Notes under the pieces: model-generated
What the model was told of the DNA's origin: nothing
Databases searched by the model: none
Seen by the model: only the letters and a program-made list of their open reading frames with translations
Position numbers and translations under genes: made by a program
Shown here: positions 22,701 to 38,200 of the stretch, in pieces
How the letters are laid out: each line of letters starts with the position of its first letter
Numbering within the stretch: position 1 is the first letter of the stretch
From: Schistosoma haematobium
Lineage: Eukaryota > Platyhelminthes > Trematoda > Strigeidida > Schistosomatidae
DNA: 64,000 bases
NCBI RefSeq assembly: GCF_000699445.3
Contig: NC_067196.1
Coordinates: 80,838,364-80,902,363 of the forward strand
Reading direction: 5' to 3'

Positions 22701-25700
22701 TTAGATTTAGGGTTTTCATCAGCTACAATGTCAAAACTCGATTTAGCCAAATGAATGAATGAATTCTGCGCCAAAATCCGAGACCTGTTATTTTATACCT
22801 GATAAGTTGGTCCCTTAAATTTTAAACTCACCACCCTTTTTTAGAAAAAATGCACAACTCGAAAAATTTATTCACCACAACTTTTGCAAATGTTAACCAA
22901 TAAAACTTTAAATTACTGAACAAACTTAAATTATGTAAACAAATCCCTATCTCCCAATTTTGGGGAAGCCCCTATAGAAACTTTTGGGGAAATTTAGGGG
23001 AAATAGCACCAAAACCCCAATATTTCCCCAAATTTCCCTTTTACCTTGGTGATGGTCATTTGAATTCGGGGATTTCCCCAAACTTTCCCCGAAATTCCCT
23101 TAAATTTGTGGTTTTTCCCCAAAATGTCCCCAAACTTGGGAAATTGGGATAGAGGACAATTTAATTCAAACATTTATAACTAATTCATCAATCAGTATAT
23201 TAAAGAACTAAACAGCGTATCTCTATGATTTTGAAGTAAATCACAGTAAATTAATACAAACTTCTATAATTAACTACAATAAAAGATCCAAAAATATATG
23301 TGTAAAGAAAATTAATTCTTTCAATAATTGATTAAGGATAGAACATGGTTAAAGCAAAGCATTTAGATAACTTAATTGATTATAATCAGAGAGAGGTTTT
23401 ATGGAGATTGTAGTAACTTAATAATTGAATTCATGAGTCAATTGAAGCTAAGTCAACATGAAAGACCTGGAAGCACTAGATGGCCGTCTCCTTTTAGTAT
23501 AAGAATCCTCAGAGGTGAGCATCCACAATCCCACTTCGCAAGATTCGAACCCAGGACATATCAGTTTCATGCACGAACGTTTAACCTTTAAACCACTGAG
23601 CCAAACGGCATCTAACAGTGTTAATATCTAACTTCAACCAATCCACGAACTTGCACCACCGTCCACTATTGTCATCAGTGAGTTACTATCTCACAACAGA
23701 CGCCGTCCTATACTAGGATGAAACGGCAGTCCAGTGTTTCCAGGTTTTCCATATTTGTCTAGCTTCAATTAACTCATGAATTCAATTATTAATTCAGTTG
23801 AAAAAATTATATGTAGAAGAAAACAGGAAAATACTCATTCTAGCATATATATGGAAAGAATAAACAAAAACATTCATTAATTGAATGAAAAACATAGTAC
23901 TTTTATTTATTTATTTATTACTAGAATAGGAAAATGTAAATCAACCAAAAGAAAATATTAATTATTGGAATTCCTTTACCACATTTGTTTGTATCGATCA
24001 GTAGCCAAATCATCGTAACTGTTCCTCATGATATATGTATAATATATGTGTATGATATTAGTAAATGACAGCAGATTATACATAACTATTGATTTATTAG
24101 TAAAATTTATATGAGTATATTGTATAATATATAAACCTTTCAGTTACGGTAATATATGATCTCATCCTTAAGAGAGTATCTAGGGATGGACATTATATAT
24201 AATACAAGAATGTTTATTGTATTGATTAGAGTTTAATTTCAACTTATTACTATACATTAAAAGGTTTAAATAATATTGGTAACACAAAGAGATGCTTATA
24301 AGTTTGATGATAGAAATCTAGGTTTCACATTTTAAGAAAATATTATTAAAAGTATAAATAGCCTAAGTTGTAAATAAACTATTAATAAATATTCTCAGAA
24401 GGGGTTTTGTGGAGATTTTTTTAGAAATTCCAATAGTTGTAATCATGAGTTAATTGAAGCTAGACTACTATGGAAAACCTGAAAGCACTGGATGGCCGTT
24501 TCGTCCTAGTGTGGGACTCCTCAAAAGTGCGCATTCACGAAGACAATGGTGACAGTGGCGCAGTTTCGTGGACTGATTGGAGTTAGACATTAACACCATT
24601 GGATGCCTGCCGGCTCAGTGGTCTAATGGTTAATCGCTCGCGCGCGAGACTGATAGGTCCTGGGTTAATATCTCGCGGGGGGGCGGGATCGTAGATGCGT
24701 ACTGCCGAGGAGTCCCGTACTAGGAAGAAACGGCCGTCCAGTGCTTCCAGGTTTTCCATAGTGGTCTAGCTTCAATTGACACATGATTTCAACTACTGAA
24801 ATAAATATTCGACATTTTGCAAAATCATTAAATAATCAGTAATGGAAATTATGAAGCGAAAATATGTAAATTACTTGTAACTATGACTACAAACTAAGAA
24901 ATAGAGTATCTGATAGAGAAGGTAATAAAAGAAAAATACTAACTTCAACTATAAGATGTGTAAATAATATTTTACTGTGAATTATGAGTAGTTTTTACAG
25001 TTTGTCAACTATTCATTCTACTTATTACATTTGATTTTTACTGGAGAACATATTTTTCAACATTTTTCCTTATCAGTTTTAAAGGTTGACATTTCTTGAA
25101 CAATTCAGATAGAAAATTGTCTTTCTATATTTAGTTCGGGATTGGATTTTTTATTCCAATATAAATGAGCTTATTTCTATTTATCAAAAGTATACGGGTA
25201 TATATTGCGACAATAAGTGAAAAAATGTTTGAAAACATGAGGTGTTAGGACTCACTAGCTAAGTGGATAACGAGATGGACTTTAAAACGAACGGTATTGA
25301 GTTCGAGTTCCAGAGTTACTATCAACGCCGCGATGCAGGTAAATTCAGCTGACGAAACGTGCGTCCTTGATTCCACTGTTAGCCACAATCCATCTTTGTT
25401 TATAAAGTTTGTGACTTCATGTAGTTCGCACAGGATAAATATATACCAACAAGAGATTGATCAAATGCAGTCCAAAACAGCAATGGGAAGATAGAAGCAA
25501 ACAAGACCAACATGAACTGATTAGTTATGCATTTGCCCAACATTTGTAACCACGACACAGACGTTTTCTATCATTAAGAAATACACATGGATTTTTATTA
25601 TATGAAGTTAATCTGTGAATTATTTATTTATTTATTATTGCAAGTAATCATCATCATCACCCTCAAATTTATGCTGAATTTAAACAAATGGTCCACTCAA

Positions 25701-28700
25701 AAAGATTATTCAAATATTCAAAGTCTACTGTCGACATATGGATAATACATTCATCTTCTGTAAAGATAATAAGTCACAGCAAGAGGTTATTAGATAGTTT
25801 AATAAAGTACATACAGCCATTGAGTATACATCTGATGAAGAGAGTGATGCTAGAATAGCATTTTGGATGTTCTCCTAACTAAGAGAGCTGGTGGACCATT
25901 AAACAGAAAAAATGCCTGGACAGAGTAGTACATACATTTCCTTAGCTTTGTACCTCTACAGTACAAACGAAACTTGATCAAAACCCTTAGTTACCGTATA
26001 CGCACTATATGTTCTGCTGATATAGTTGAAGATGAGCTTAACGCCTTGCATAATACTCTCAGGGAGAACGGTTGCCCTAGAAAGCTTATAATTAAATATA
26101 TGATCACGAAGGTGAAAATAGGCGGAATGCAAACGGTGAATAAAAAAATCCCTGTTCATGCGTCTACAATTCAGAGGGGGATGCGGCTAGCGAAATATTA
26201 ACTCAGAGATCACGCAGGACAATACAAAAATCTTCTAACGCCGGAGAACTACGATTAATGTTTTCTACGCATCCAATGATGACACAGGCTAAAAGATGAA
26301 TTCCGTGGAATGACCACCTCATTTTGTATTTATCAGTTTGACTGCTCCTGTAGAGCGAGTTATATCGGTCGAAGTTCTAGGAATTTACATTTTTGTGCTC
26401 GTGAACACCTCCCAGCGTGGCTAAACAAAGGTTTGATGAAGAAAGTGAACAGCTCGATAATGGCCCATTTTGAGATGGTGGAGAAGATTTGTAGCTCAGG
26501 TGGGAGACACAACCAAAACAAAGAAGTAAACAATGATAAATTTAAGGTCAACAAGAACCAATCAACATCGAGGTGCACAGAACAAGCTGTGAAACACATA
26601 TGGAGAAATTCGAACACTTCACTTCTATCTGAAGTTTGTGCTGATGATGTCGTTCAGAAGAACGATGAAAGCTCCACGACCAAACCATCCAGCTCAGAGA
26701 ACAAAACTCCACCAAAAATGGCCCATTTATTAAAAACTGGTCATATTGCCAGTATAAACTAGTCTTTTTCAATTATTTATAAGATCAGTAATTTTTTTCA
26801 AAACTGGTCAGACTGAAAGTCCTTCAAACAGCTGAAGCAGTAGCCATCCGGATGAAGAAACCGGAGCTATGTGTACAACAGAAATATCTTCAACCACTTC
26901 TCCTTCCCTGACTAACCTCAAGGCCAATTAGTCAGTAGTAATCTTAGCTATTGAATGACGTATTTTGACTATGGTACTTACGACGTTTCGTAGTAAAATG
27001 TTATTGTCTCTATAATCTTTATTCACATATATTCGTATTATTATTATTATCATCGTCATTATTGTTATTACTGTTGGTTACACATCATTATCAATCTCTC
27101 CAACACATGATTCATTTACTTCTCAGTCATCCCACCTTATTACATCATACTAATATTTTACACAATATAGTCTTTCAATGAACGTTTGATCGGATTGTAA
27201 TATTTCCCTCACCCTTACTTACTTACTTACTTACTTACTTACGTCTGTTACTCCTCGTGAAGGAGCATGGGCCAACCACCAGCATTCGCCATCCAAATCT
27301 GTCCAAAGCAATCCTTTCCACGTGTTTCTAGTAATTATTCGTCCTTTTCATATCTGCTTCTATTTCCTGACGTAATGTGTTCTTTGGCCTTCCTCTTTTC
27401 CTTCTTTCTTCAGGATTCCATGTTAGGGCGTGCCTCGTGATGTAGTTTGATGATTTTCGTAATGTATGTCCTATCCATTTCCATAGTGTTTTCTTAATTC
27501 AGATGGAAGCTGGTTTGTTCTCTACCTCAGGAAGCTGTTGCTGATGGTAATCGACCAATGGATGTTGAGTATCTTGCGTAGACAACCATTTATAAATACT
27601 TACACCTTCTTGATGATGGTTGTTGTAGTTCTCCAAGTTTCAGCTCCGTACAGTAAAACTGCCTAGACGTTCGTATTAAAAATTGTGACTTTGATATTGA
27701 TTGAAAGTTGTTTTGAGTTCCATATGTTGTTCAGTTGTAGGAATGCGGCCCTTGCTTTGCCAATCCTCCCCTTTATGCCTGCATCTGATCCTCCTTGTTC
27801 ATCGATTATGCTTCCCAGGTATGTGAAAGATCCCACATCTTCGAGAGTTTCTCCATCAAGAGTGATTGGATTGCTGTTCTCCGTGTTGAATTTGAGGACC
27901 TTAGTTTTCCCCTTGTGTATGTTGAGACCTACTGATGCCGAGGCTGCTGCTACACTGGTTGTCTTTATCTGCATTTGTTCGTGTTTATGCGATGAGAGGG
28001 CTAGGACATATGCTAAGTCCCAATCATCTAATTGGCTCTGAGCTGTCCATTGTATTCCGTGTTTTTCCTCAGACGCCGAGGTCTTCATAATCCAAGATTA
28101 TCTAGGTTGCAAACACTAAATTATTAGAAGACGAAATCTTTAGTTCTTTGATTAGCAACATGGTTTTCAAGTAACCTTTTTTAAAAAAAAGTTGCTTTTA
28201 GACTTTGCATTCGACACTGAATATTTATTTACTCAAATCTAATTTATTTACCATTACTACTGTTATAATTATTACTTTGATATATCTAGGCCGTCAATCT
28301 AGTAGTTTCACCGCATATTATCATTTTGTTGTTTATATTTTGTTCAATTCTATCCAAATAGCTTTTATTATATTAACGGATAAATATTAGTTTAATGGAT
28401 ATATTCAATATATGTATGATGTATGATATACAAACTATCCGTTATAGCATAATCATTCAGTTATAATAAACTTATTTACTTAATAATAAATAAATCATCT
28501 TCAAAAATTGAATTTATTCTTTGATTAGTATAATATATTTATGATTTAATTACATTAAAATAATTAGTTTTGACATAAATAGGATAAACTATAATTATTC
28601 ATATGATTCTATATGAGATTTTCTATTATGTATATCAATATATGTATGATACAGTCATTTCAATGTGAATCTCTGTTGATGACGTAATAAAAATGGTATA

Positions 28701-31700
28701 TCAACCATTTTTTTGTAGTTTTGTACTAATGTTTAACTACTCAATAAGTTCTACTTTTTATATGACTGAATGTGAATATCTTCTATAGTTAACGTACATC
28801 ATTCATTCATTCATTAAATAGATTGATAATATGAAACTTTGTTTTAATCTTAAAACTTTTAGAAGTTTATTATGTATTAAGTTTTAGATATTAACCGATA
28901 ATTTTAAGCGTTTCCGCACGAGAATGATAAGTCCTGGATTCAAATCTCGTGGGGTGGGATTGTGGATGTGCACTGTCAAGGAATCTCTTTCTAGGACGAA
29001 ATGGCCTTCCAAGGTTTCTGAGTTTTCCATGGTGGTCTAGTGTTAATTCACTCATGAATTTAACTATTAAATTAATAATGTTAAGTAAATGCGTTTCATG
29101 CTGTCTGTTTACCCTGTTATCATTGATGCTGGTTGACTCGAAATAAGTGACTGATTATATTTTTACCATACTCTTTAGAATGGCATGTGAAATTAACAGT
29201 TATTTTGGTGATATGTTTACTTAAAATGTAATCAACTTCCTAATAGGTTTATTGATATTGGTGTGATTTGAATAGTTGAGATCATGAGTCAGTTGATGCT
29301 AGGCCACTGTGGAAAACCTGGAAGCACTGGACAACCCACTTCGTCCTATTGCGGGACTCCTCAGAAGTGCGCATCTACGATCCCTTCTGATATTGGTGTG
29401 ATTGTTGATTAAAAGTGATTGTGATTCAATTATATTTTTTTTTCATTTACATGCATAAAGTTGAAAATATTTTCTTATTTACAATTTATTTATTAAGGAG
29501 CTTGTAATACTCTTTTGGTTTTTTGCTGAATATTGCCTACGTTTATGGAGTGCTGGTTGCCGATCCAGATATCAAACATGGCGTGGAAGGTTACATTTTG
29601 CAAGAAGACCATTTTGTATTGTAGGTAAGTTATATTGCCATTGAATAATCTAAACTATAAGAAATGTTGAACGCTAACTATATTTATGAAAATCATTGAA
29701 AAATCATTGTTTAATTTCCTAATGTTAGGATTTCAACTCATAAACTAGTTGACCTAATTATTGATTGAGATCATGAACCGATTGATGTTAGACCACCATT
29801 GAAAACCCGGAAACACTGGACGGCCGTTTCGTTATATTGTGGGACTTAATGGTGGTCTAACATCAATCGGTTCATGATCTCAATCAAAACCTTAAAAATC
29901 TCCACAACCCTAAACTGACCTAATTATTTAACAAATGGTGTTAAACTGAAGTCAGTACTCAAGATTGTATTTAGTTCAATAACGTTTAATGATGGTTGAA
30001 GTGAATCAAAGTCTTTCTTTAGAAAAAAGAATCATTTATAATAACATATAAATCTTCCTTTACATATTTAATGAATAATATTAAAAAGGTATTTCGTTAA
30101 TACAATGGACTCTCAGAGGTATTTTTTGCCGAATAAATTGTCACCAATCAAGAAAATTCGGATGAAAAAAAAATTAAAAATAGAAGTACATTCATTCTAC
30201 GTAAAATCACCGATAGTGTGCATACATCCAAGTGTTATGCGTATGTATATCGAAACGACTTAAATTTTCACTGAACAGTTCGGTTTTGATTATAAAGGTC
30301 TACATCTATCATTGTGGATAAATAATATAGAATTTATACTTTAATCAGTTATTCACTCTATAAATATAAACTCTCTGAGTTACCTGATTTTCAGATTGTT
30401 AATGTCGTAGCTTAGATAAAATTAATATTCACTTGGTGTTGTTTTACTTGTATCTTCCCATTGTTATTTAGGACTGCAATTGATCAGTCTCATGTTGACA
30501 TATGTGCATACTGTGCGGACTGCCTCGATATTGCCTGAATTCACAAATTATTTATGCAAAGATGGATAGTGGCTAGCAGTGTAAACCAGGACGCGCGTTT
30601 CGTCCTATTTAGGACACGTCATCTGGATGTACCTGCATTTCAGCGTTGATGGTCATTATTAGACCTGAACCCAGTACCGTAATCCTAGTACCTAGGACTC
30701 AGTAGCTAAGTGGATAACGCGATAGTGTTTGGAACGAACAGTGCTGGGTTATACTTCTGGAGTGAACATCAATTCTGAGATGCAAGTACTTCCAGCTAAT
30801 AGATAAGGATACTTTCGAAACAGTTACTGCCTTAAATATCATCAGCCCCCAAATTCCCTGGTACGGCCGATAGTGGGGACAGTCAACTCTCCTTCTCGAA
30901 ATGCTCTCAGATGGCCACGTGGATACAACCACTGGTAGGGAAGTCCTACTCAATGCCTTCTAGTGGCAAGGATGTTGTTTGGTCCTATTTCGGACTCATC
31001 AGCTGGATGTACCTGCATCACCGTTCACCTCAAACGTCATCACATTACCCACTTAGTTATTGAGTCTTAAGTACTAGGATCACGGTACTGGGTTCTGGTC
31101 TCATAGTGACCATCAACGCTGAAATGCAGGTACATACAGATGACGTGTCCCAAATAGGATGAAACGTATGTCCTAGATTTCACTATCCATCGTTATTTAT
31201 ATATATAAAACTAAGTTTCAAAACCAGCAAACTCAATTATGTTTTCATAAATTTATTTCCGTTTTATGATTCAATTCCCTCAGTCATTCATATATATATA
31301 TACGGATAAATTATTCATAATTCATAAATCATCTATAATTTATTTCCATATCTCTAATCTTGTGTAACATAAAGTAGGTTGGCACGAAAATTTATTGATT
31401 GTATACTAATACATGTTTTGATGAATATAACAGTTTAACAGTTCTGAATTATGCAACTTTTAGGAAAGTACGGTCTAAGCTCTTTAATAAACAAAAGAGG
31501 AAATAACATTTATTCCACCAAATTATAATATAAATAGCTTGTTGAACAAACTCTGTAAACTTCCTGTCCCATTAATCATCATACGGACTTTAATTAAGAG
31601 ATTCCAGAAGAGTTTTTGAAATTCTGACTTGTGGGGTATATCAAAGTCGATAATATCTTTCGTTCGATTTATATACAGTTATATACAATTAAAATGCATA

Positions 31701-34700
31701 CCGAAAGGGGTTATGTCTCATGGTATAATCTATAGAGGTGATATGTGAACGCGTTCCACAGAAACTCCAAGCTAGAATTAAACGCTATTTAATTCTATTT
31801 GACCTTTAATGACCAGTCAGTTCTGTAAACTACGTATTCTATAAAATAGTTTTTTGGTTGACTTTTTGTGAAGACAAACAAACTTAGCTTTATAAACTAA
31901 TACGTGACAATCTCAATGTTTTCAGAGTTCTATTAGAATTAGCCATCACTTTAGTGTAATGAGTCAATAGGTCCAATCATCTGAATGTATATTCGTATGA
32001 TACATGTAAACACACCTTCATTAACAACCGTATAGTGTTTGGTAAATTACATTTTATTACATTTTATTATTTTTTTTCATAATAATTATGCAAAATCGTT
32101 TTTTAAAATTAATCTTTAACAGATGTCATTGTTATTGTCGCCAGTGTAGTCGTTCTTGCTGTAGACAGTGACAGGAATATGTTTGCAGCAAGTGCACTAA
32201 GAGGATTGAGATTCTTTCAAATTTTACGTATGATACGAATGGATCGCAGAGGCGGATCATTTAAATTACTAGCATCTGTTGTATGGGCACATAGACAAGT
32301 GAGTAAAGGTATTTATATTATTTATTTAAAAACATGATCTCGTTTAATGATTTTGGATAGAGGTACCAATAAGTTATTACGAACAAAATTCAATTAACTT
32401 ATCACTATCTGAAAATTGATATGAAAATGAGGGATTATCCGAACATTTCATTATTATCAAAGCAACCTCAGATAAGTAAATTTATGCAGTTTCACTTGTT
32501 AGTTTTCACTATTGAACTTTAGGTTTGTACTTGACCATCTTTTTCTATAATTCATCCATTTTGTATCACAGATCACTTAAAGGTGTCGTAACTCACAGAA
32601 CACGTATCAGCAAAATGGTCCGTATTGGTCAGTTATTCTGCATTGATCATTTATTAGCCAATATGATAATTCTACATGTAATTAGTCGTGATTATTTAAC
32701 AGTTTCGAATTAATCATAAAGTAAAATGAAAAATTTTACATGGGACTTTAAATGAAATTTTTACGCTGGATTACGTTTCGATTACACAGAAAATTTTCAG
32801 TACGAGTAACACTCAAAACAAACATGTGTCAACGAGGGTAGATATAGTCATTTTCAACCAGATTCCAAAGGAATTACGGGAAAACTTGCTTCTCATTTGA
32901 GTAGCAATGAACCTATGTGCGAGATTTCCAACCGGTTCCCCCCAAGGAAAAAATATAAAAGTGCATGAGATATGATATTGCAACATTTAGCTCTAAAACT
33001 CACGTAATATGATATTATTAACTACAATATTGTCAGTTATTGTAAACCTATTGATAAGACATACTGTTATGGCTAATCCATTACGGGTTAATAAACGATA
33101 CATAATTACTAAGTCATTCTTGTTGAGTACAAGTGTTATTTAAAATATCAATGCTGTAAAAATATTTGAACCTTCATGTAAACATTATTGGTCATAAAAC
33201 GTTTGCACATAGTTCTTGATAATGACTATCAAGGAAGTAAAGAGATTAAATTTCTGAAAAATCATTCTTTCATATGTTAAAGACAGATTTTACGCTATAA
33301 ACAAATTACGTAATAACACTGTTGAATACCGGCTCAGCGGTTTACAGGTTAAGCGTTCGTGCTCAAGATGGAGAGTCCTGGGTTCGAGTCCCATGTGCAG
33401 GATCGTGGATGCGTACTTCTGAGGAGTCCCATATTAGGACGAGTTGGCCATCCAGTGCTTCCAAATGTTTCAATGGTGGTCTAGCTCTTATCGACTCATG
33501 AATTCAAATATTGTAGTTACTACAATCTCCACAAACCTACGTTTCGAGAATTTGTAATAAAAATAGAATAACAACACTATAGGCAGTTTAAATTTAATAT
33601 CATTAAAAAGAATTAATACTGAAGAATAGGTTGCTTTTCTGTGCACGGAAATGCGTTACATTTCAATTTCCATTAGTTTGTCATTGCATTCGCTCGTCTA
33701 TTGCAAAAAAACTAGTTACAAACTAATTTATATAGACATTTATGATTGGTAATCTTGCGATATATACATATTCGTGATGCATTATTCCATGAATATAGCA
33801 TAACGGATGATTATTTCATCTCAGATAAACTGAGACGGAAAGGCGGTGACACTAGTGAAAATAATAATAATTCTACAGATAGCATCAGTCTATGATTCAA
33901 TAAAATAAATCTCTACATAATCATGTGATGAAATAATTATCAATAATTTACGTTTGGTTTTAATTTTGTTAATAATCTTCCCATTTATTTATTCCCCATT
34001 TATTTTTTCATATGCATAATAAGCAAAAAAGAAGAAGCATATATATATCATGTACTTACTTATTTATGCCTGTTACTCCCAATGGAGCATAGGCCGCAGC
34101 ATTCTCCAACCCACTCTGTCCTGGGCATTCTTTTCTAGTTCCATCCAATTCTTGTTCATTCTTCTCATGTCTCCATTTCCCGGCGTAATGTGTTCTTTGG
34201 TCTTCCTCTTTTCCTTTGGCCTTGAGGATTCCATGTGAGGGCTTGTTTTGTGATGCAGTTGGGTGCTTTCCTCAATGTGATATATCATGTACAGTTCACT
34301 CTATACCAATATCCCTCTGTATAATATGAAAATAATCGATCATATCTGTGTTTATTATAACTAATCCGATTGTTATTGTCCCTATTGTTGTTCTTCTTTC
34401 CTATGCTTATATATTTATCCAATAAATTTCTGTTATTTTTTTGTTTGTTTTTATATTTCATAACTTATCTACAATATTACGTCATTGGATTACATTTAAT
34501 CTTCTTTATTTTTTTTCTCTTTGGTCTTTTCATTGTGTTTTTTTATCATTATTTATTTTTCTTTATTTAGGAATTATTCACAACGGTGTATATTGGGTTT
34601 TTAGGTCTTCTATTCAGTTCATTCTTGATATTTTTAGTTGAAAAGAAAGAAAATGAAAAAATTCGTACATATGCAGATGCATTATGGTGGGGTGTAGTAA

Positions 34701-35185
34701 GTTAATTATTTATTTATTCCTGTATTTATTTATTTATAGTTCATCATGTAGATGTTTAACTTTTCATTACAGTTAGTTACTAAGTTACTTGATTAATTAT
34801 TTCTTTATTTGAAAAATTCCTTTCATGTTTCTAGTTATAATTATCATCGATTTTCTGTTGTGTTTGTTTTTATTTCTTCATTATAATTATAATTCCACTT
34901 AATGGATAATAAGTTTATGATGTTTTAAGTAAGACAGTTTAACTATTTTATTGCATAAAAACAAACATAAATTTCAACAGTCTAATCTATATTCATTGAA
35001 TAATCATTAAGTGGTAACATAATTCTGAAGTGTTATAAAGAGTTGAGTTAGAAAACAAAACCCACATGTTATTCAAGATTTGGATAAAATCAATCGAAAA
35101 GTAGGTTTGATGGTTACTTCAATGAATGATATTCAATGATCTATATGAGATTCAAGAAACATTCGATGACAAATACATATACTAT

Positions 35186-35227
<42 letters not shown>

Positions 35228-38200
35228 CCTTTTCTACTGTCTACATTCATTTCAATGATTGACTGATGCATGATTTTATTAAAAGCTCAATGAACTATAA
35301 ACTTACTGGATAATTATGATAATTAACTTCTTGTAATGAACAGATATGATCATGCAATCATTGATAGACTCAATTTAAAATAATCGTTTGTTATAATTGG
35401 TAAATATCTTTGACAACAAATATATATGATTGGTATACTTTAACTATTCCTTATTAGCTGAATAACTTTTATATTAGTAAACAGTCAAATATATCTTGAT
35501 AAATAATACACAATCTCTACTGTTTTTGTTGAAATACTCATCAAACTATTTTCTTCATGAAATATACTGTTATAACTTGTGGCCTTGTGCCCTATTAATA
35601 TATAACATAATGTTATTACCAATTAGAGAACAGTGATTTGTCAACCGGACCAATGACGCGTAAACCTGTGCGAGCAGTCTAGAGTCCTTATCGGTCCTTC
35701 TTCCTGCCTATCTCTGCCTGTTGAGTTCAAAACACCAATCTCAGCCTCTGCGATATAAATCATATATTTAAGACATACTGGGTTTATATACAAACCAAAC
35801 AGAGTACATCGCACCACAAAATAGAAAACAACATTTGCACAAGATCTAGCCAAAAGTGACTGTGAATGTGGGAGATCGTAATTAGTAGACTTGGTGTACC
35901 TAAAGAATGGCAATATTCTATGAGTCAAAATAAAGCTTATAATAAGAGGAAAATGAATATGTATATTACAGGTACTTAACAATTATACAGTGAAATTATA
36001 TGGATTGGTGCATAAATAGTTCCCAAATGTTACCATTCATAATTCTCGATGGGATATAACATGTACCTACAAAATAATACTTGCTTTCATTGTTACAGAT
36101 GAGATAGATTTATTCTGATCCAGTTCAGAAAACTATAGGCATTACAATACATAATTAACTTTTATTTATTCAGCGCTTACTAATGAGATTCAAAGTGTTC
36201 AACTAGTTAGATCTCTACAGAAATGTACAAATAAATACCAATGTAACTGTAATTTCACGAAACTTTCCATAATAATCCATAAAACGGATTAATAATGTGA
36301 ACATAATCAACGATTTTATGGAAATTCTAAATTAGTAGATAAAAAATCACAACGACTGATTCTGGACTATATTCCAGTTTATTTACAGTCTTATAATTCA
36401 TTCCTAAACCACTGACATTGAGATTGATCTAAATGACTTAGCTGCTTGATGCCAGAAGTAAGCAGCTGAATTCTTGCAATCTCTTTATATTAGCTACTTT
36501 TGAGAGAAGTAAAATACTTCGAAAAAGAACACAAGTGGAAACAGTCGAATATATTTGAATACACAATGACAGAATATCTTAGTAAAATCTGTGAACCATG
36601 AAATAAATTCATTTGTGAAATGTTAATCAATCGTCTGAGACTTCATTGTTCCTTCGTTTTCACACCAATCATTCTCTGTTCTCGTTCTTTTTTCATTGAT
36701 CTTCCTAATCTTCTACCGCCAGGCATTTTACTTTCGATTGCTGTTACATATTACTTGTATCTGTCGACATCAGTAGTACACACTACAATGATATACAAAT
36801 GCGGTAAATGTTATATTTACCAGGAGCACATTTCAGTTTAAATCTCACATATACTTTTAAATATTCGGTTAAGTATACACTCGAACTGTTAATAATAATT
36901 AATTCCTATAACATGACTGATTAAAGTAAACTATGTAAATTATGACATCCAAATAAATAAAATGGATATTCTATCAATACGTTTGAATATGGGTTTTTTT
37001 TTCTTTATTCTTTTGTTTATATTAATTAATTCGTATTGTTAACAAACAAAAAAAAGAGCGAGGTAAGTTTAAAATAAGAACAAATTGACATTTTCTCCTC
37101 ATTATCATGTATTTGTATAGAAAAGTAAACATTATACATAATGATTTTCTTCAGAAATTATATATTCTATAATTAACAAATGACATTGTTGAAATAGAAA
37201 TCCTCTTCATTAAACTAACACATTATGTAATACGAGTAATGATAGAAATTATATGGACTATATAATATAAACATGGTGAATTAATCTTCTTTTACGATTA
37301 CAATTTGGCCGATCAATACAATCTTGTACAATATTTCATTCGTCAGCACTTTTTTACTGAATATATAAAATGATTGGATTTTACATTGTTTCTTTTATAA
37401 ACGATTATAAATGAAGAAAACTGTAATATAGATTTATATTTGTTAATCTATATGCATATGTATATATGTATACATCTTTTAACTCTCCCTTTCTCCTTAC
37501 TTTAAATACATAAATTAGATAACATTATGTACTGTAGGTTATGGTGATAGCGTACCACAATCTGGTTTGGGCAAAACTATTGCAGGATGTTCATGTTTGG
37601 CTATAATATCTTTCTATGCCTTACCACCGGTAAGCGAAATATCAGCATAATTCTCATCATTTTAGGACAATCCAATATAAATATATATAAACATTCATAA
37701 TATAAAGAACAGAAATATATATATATATCCAATAGTTTTGGAGTGATTCATCAACAGTTGTCCTCAAAATAGAAAATAATAAATCACAATAAATAAATAA
37801 ATAAACCCAATTGACAAATAAAGTAATATCAAACTAATTACAACATCTACCAATCTATTATATAGAAATATATCTTCAAACATTTTATGATATGTCTTAA
37901 TATGATCATCCTAAGTAATAGGCTAAGTTTTAGTTTGATATCACATATTGGTTAAGTCATTTTCGATTGTCAATTCCAATGGTGATATGTCCAAAAAAAA
38001 GTGTTTTCATTTGTATTTTATTTTAAATTTAATTAAAATGATACTGAAAATACATAGAAGATATACTACTAACAAAAAAAAGCTAAAGAATAATATGTAC
38101 AATTCTCACATTTAGATTGTTTAACATTAACTAATCTTTTTAAATTGACTTATGATTTCAACTATTGAAATTACTAAAATCTTCACAAAACCTCTTCTGA

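Noticed and set aside
27219..27243. CRISPR-like or functional tandem array
   Set aside because: It is the short tandem tail of a minus-strand retroelement.
36620..36841. 73-codon frame
   Set aside because: Covers repeat R220; the frame is not kept in the other copies.
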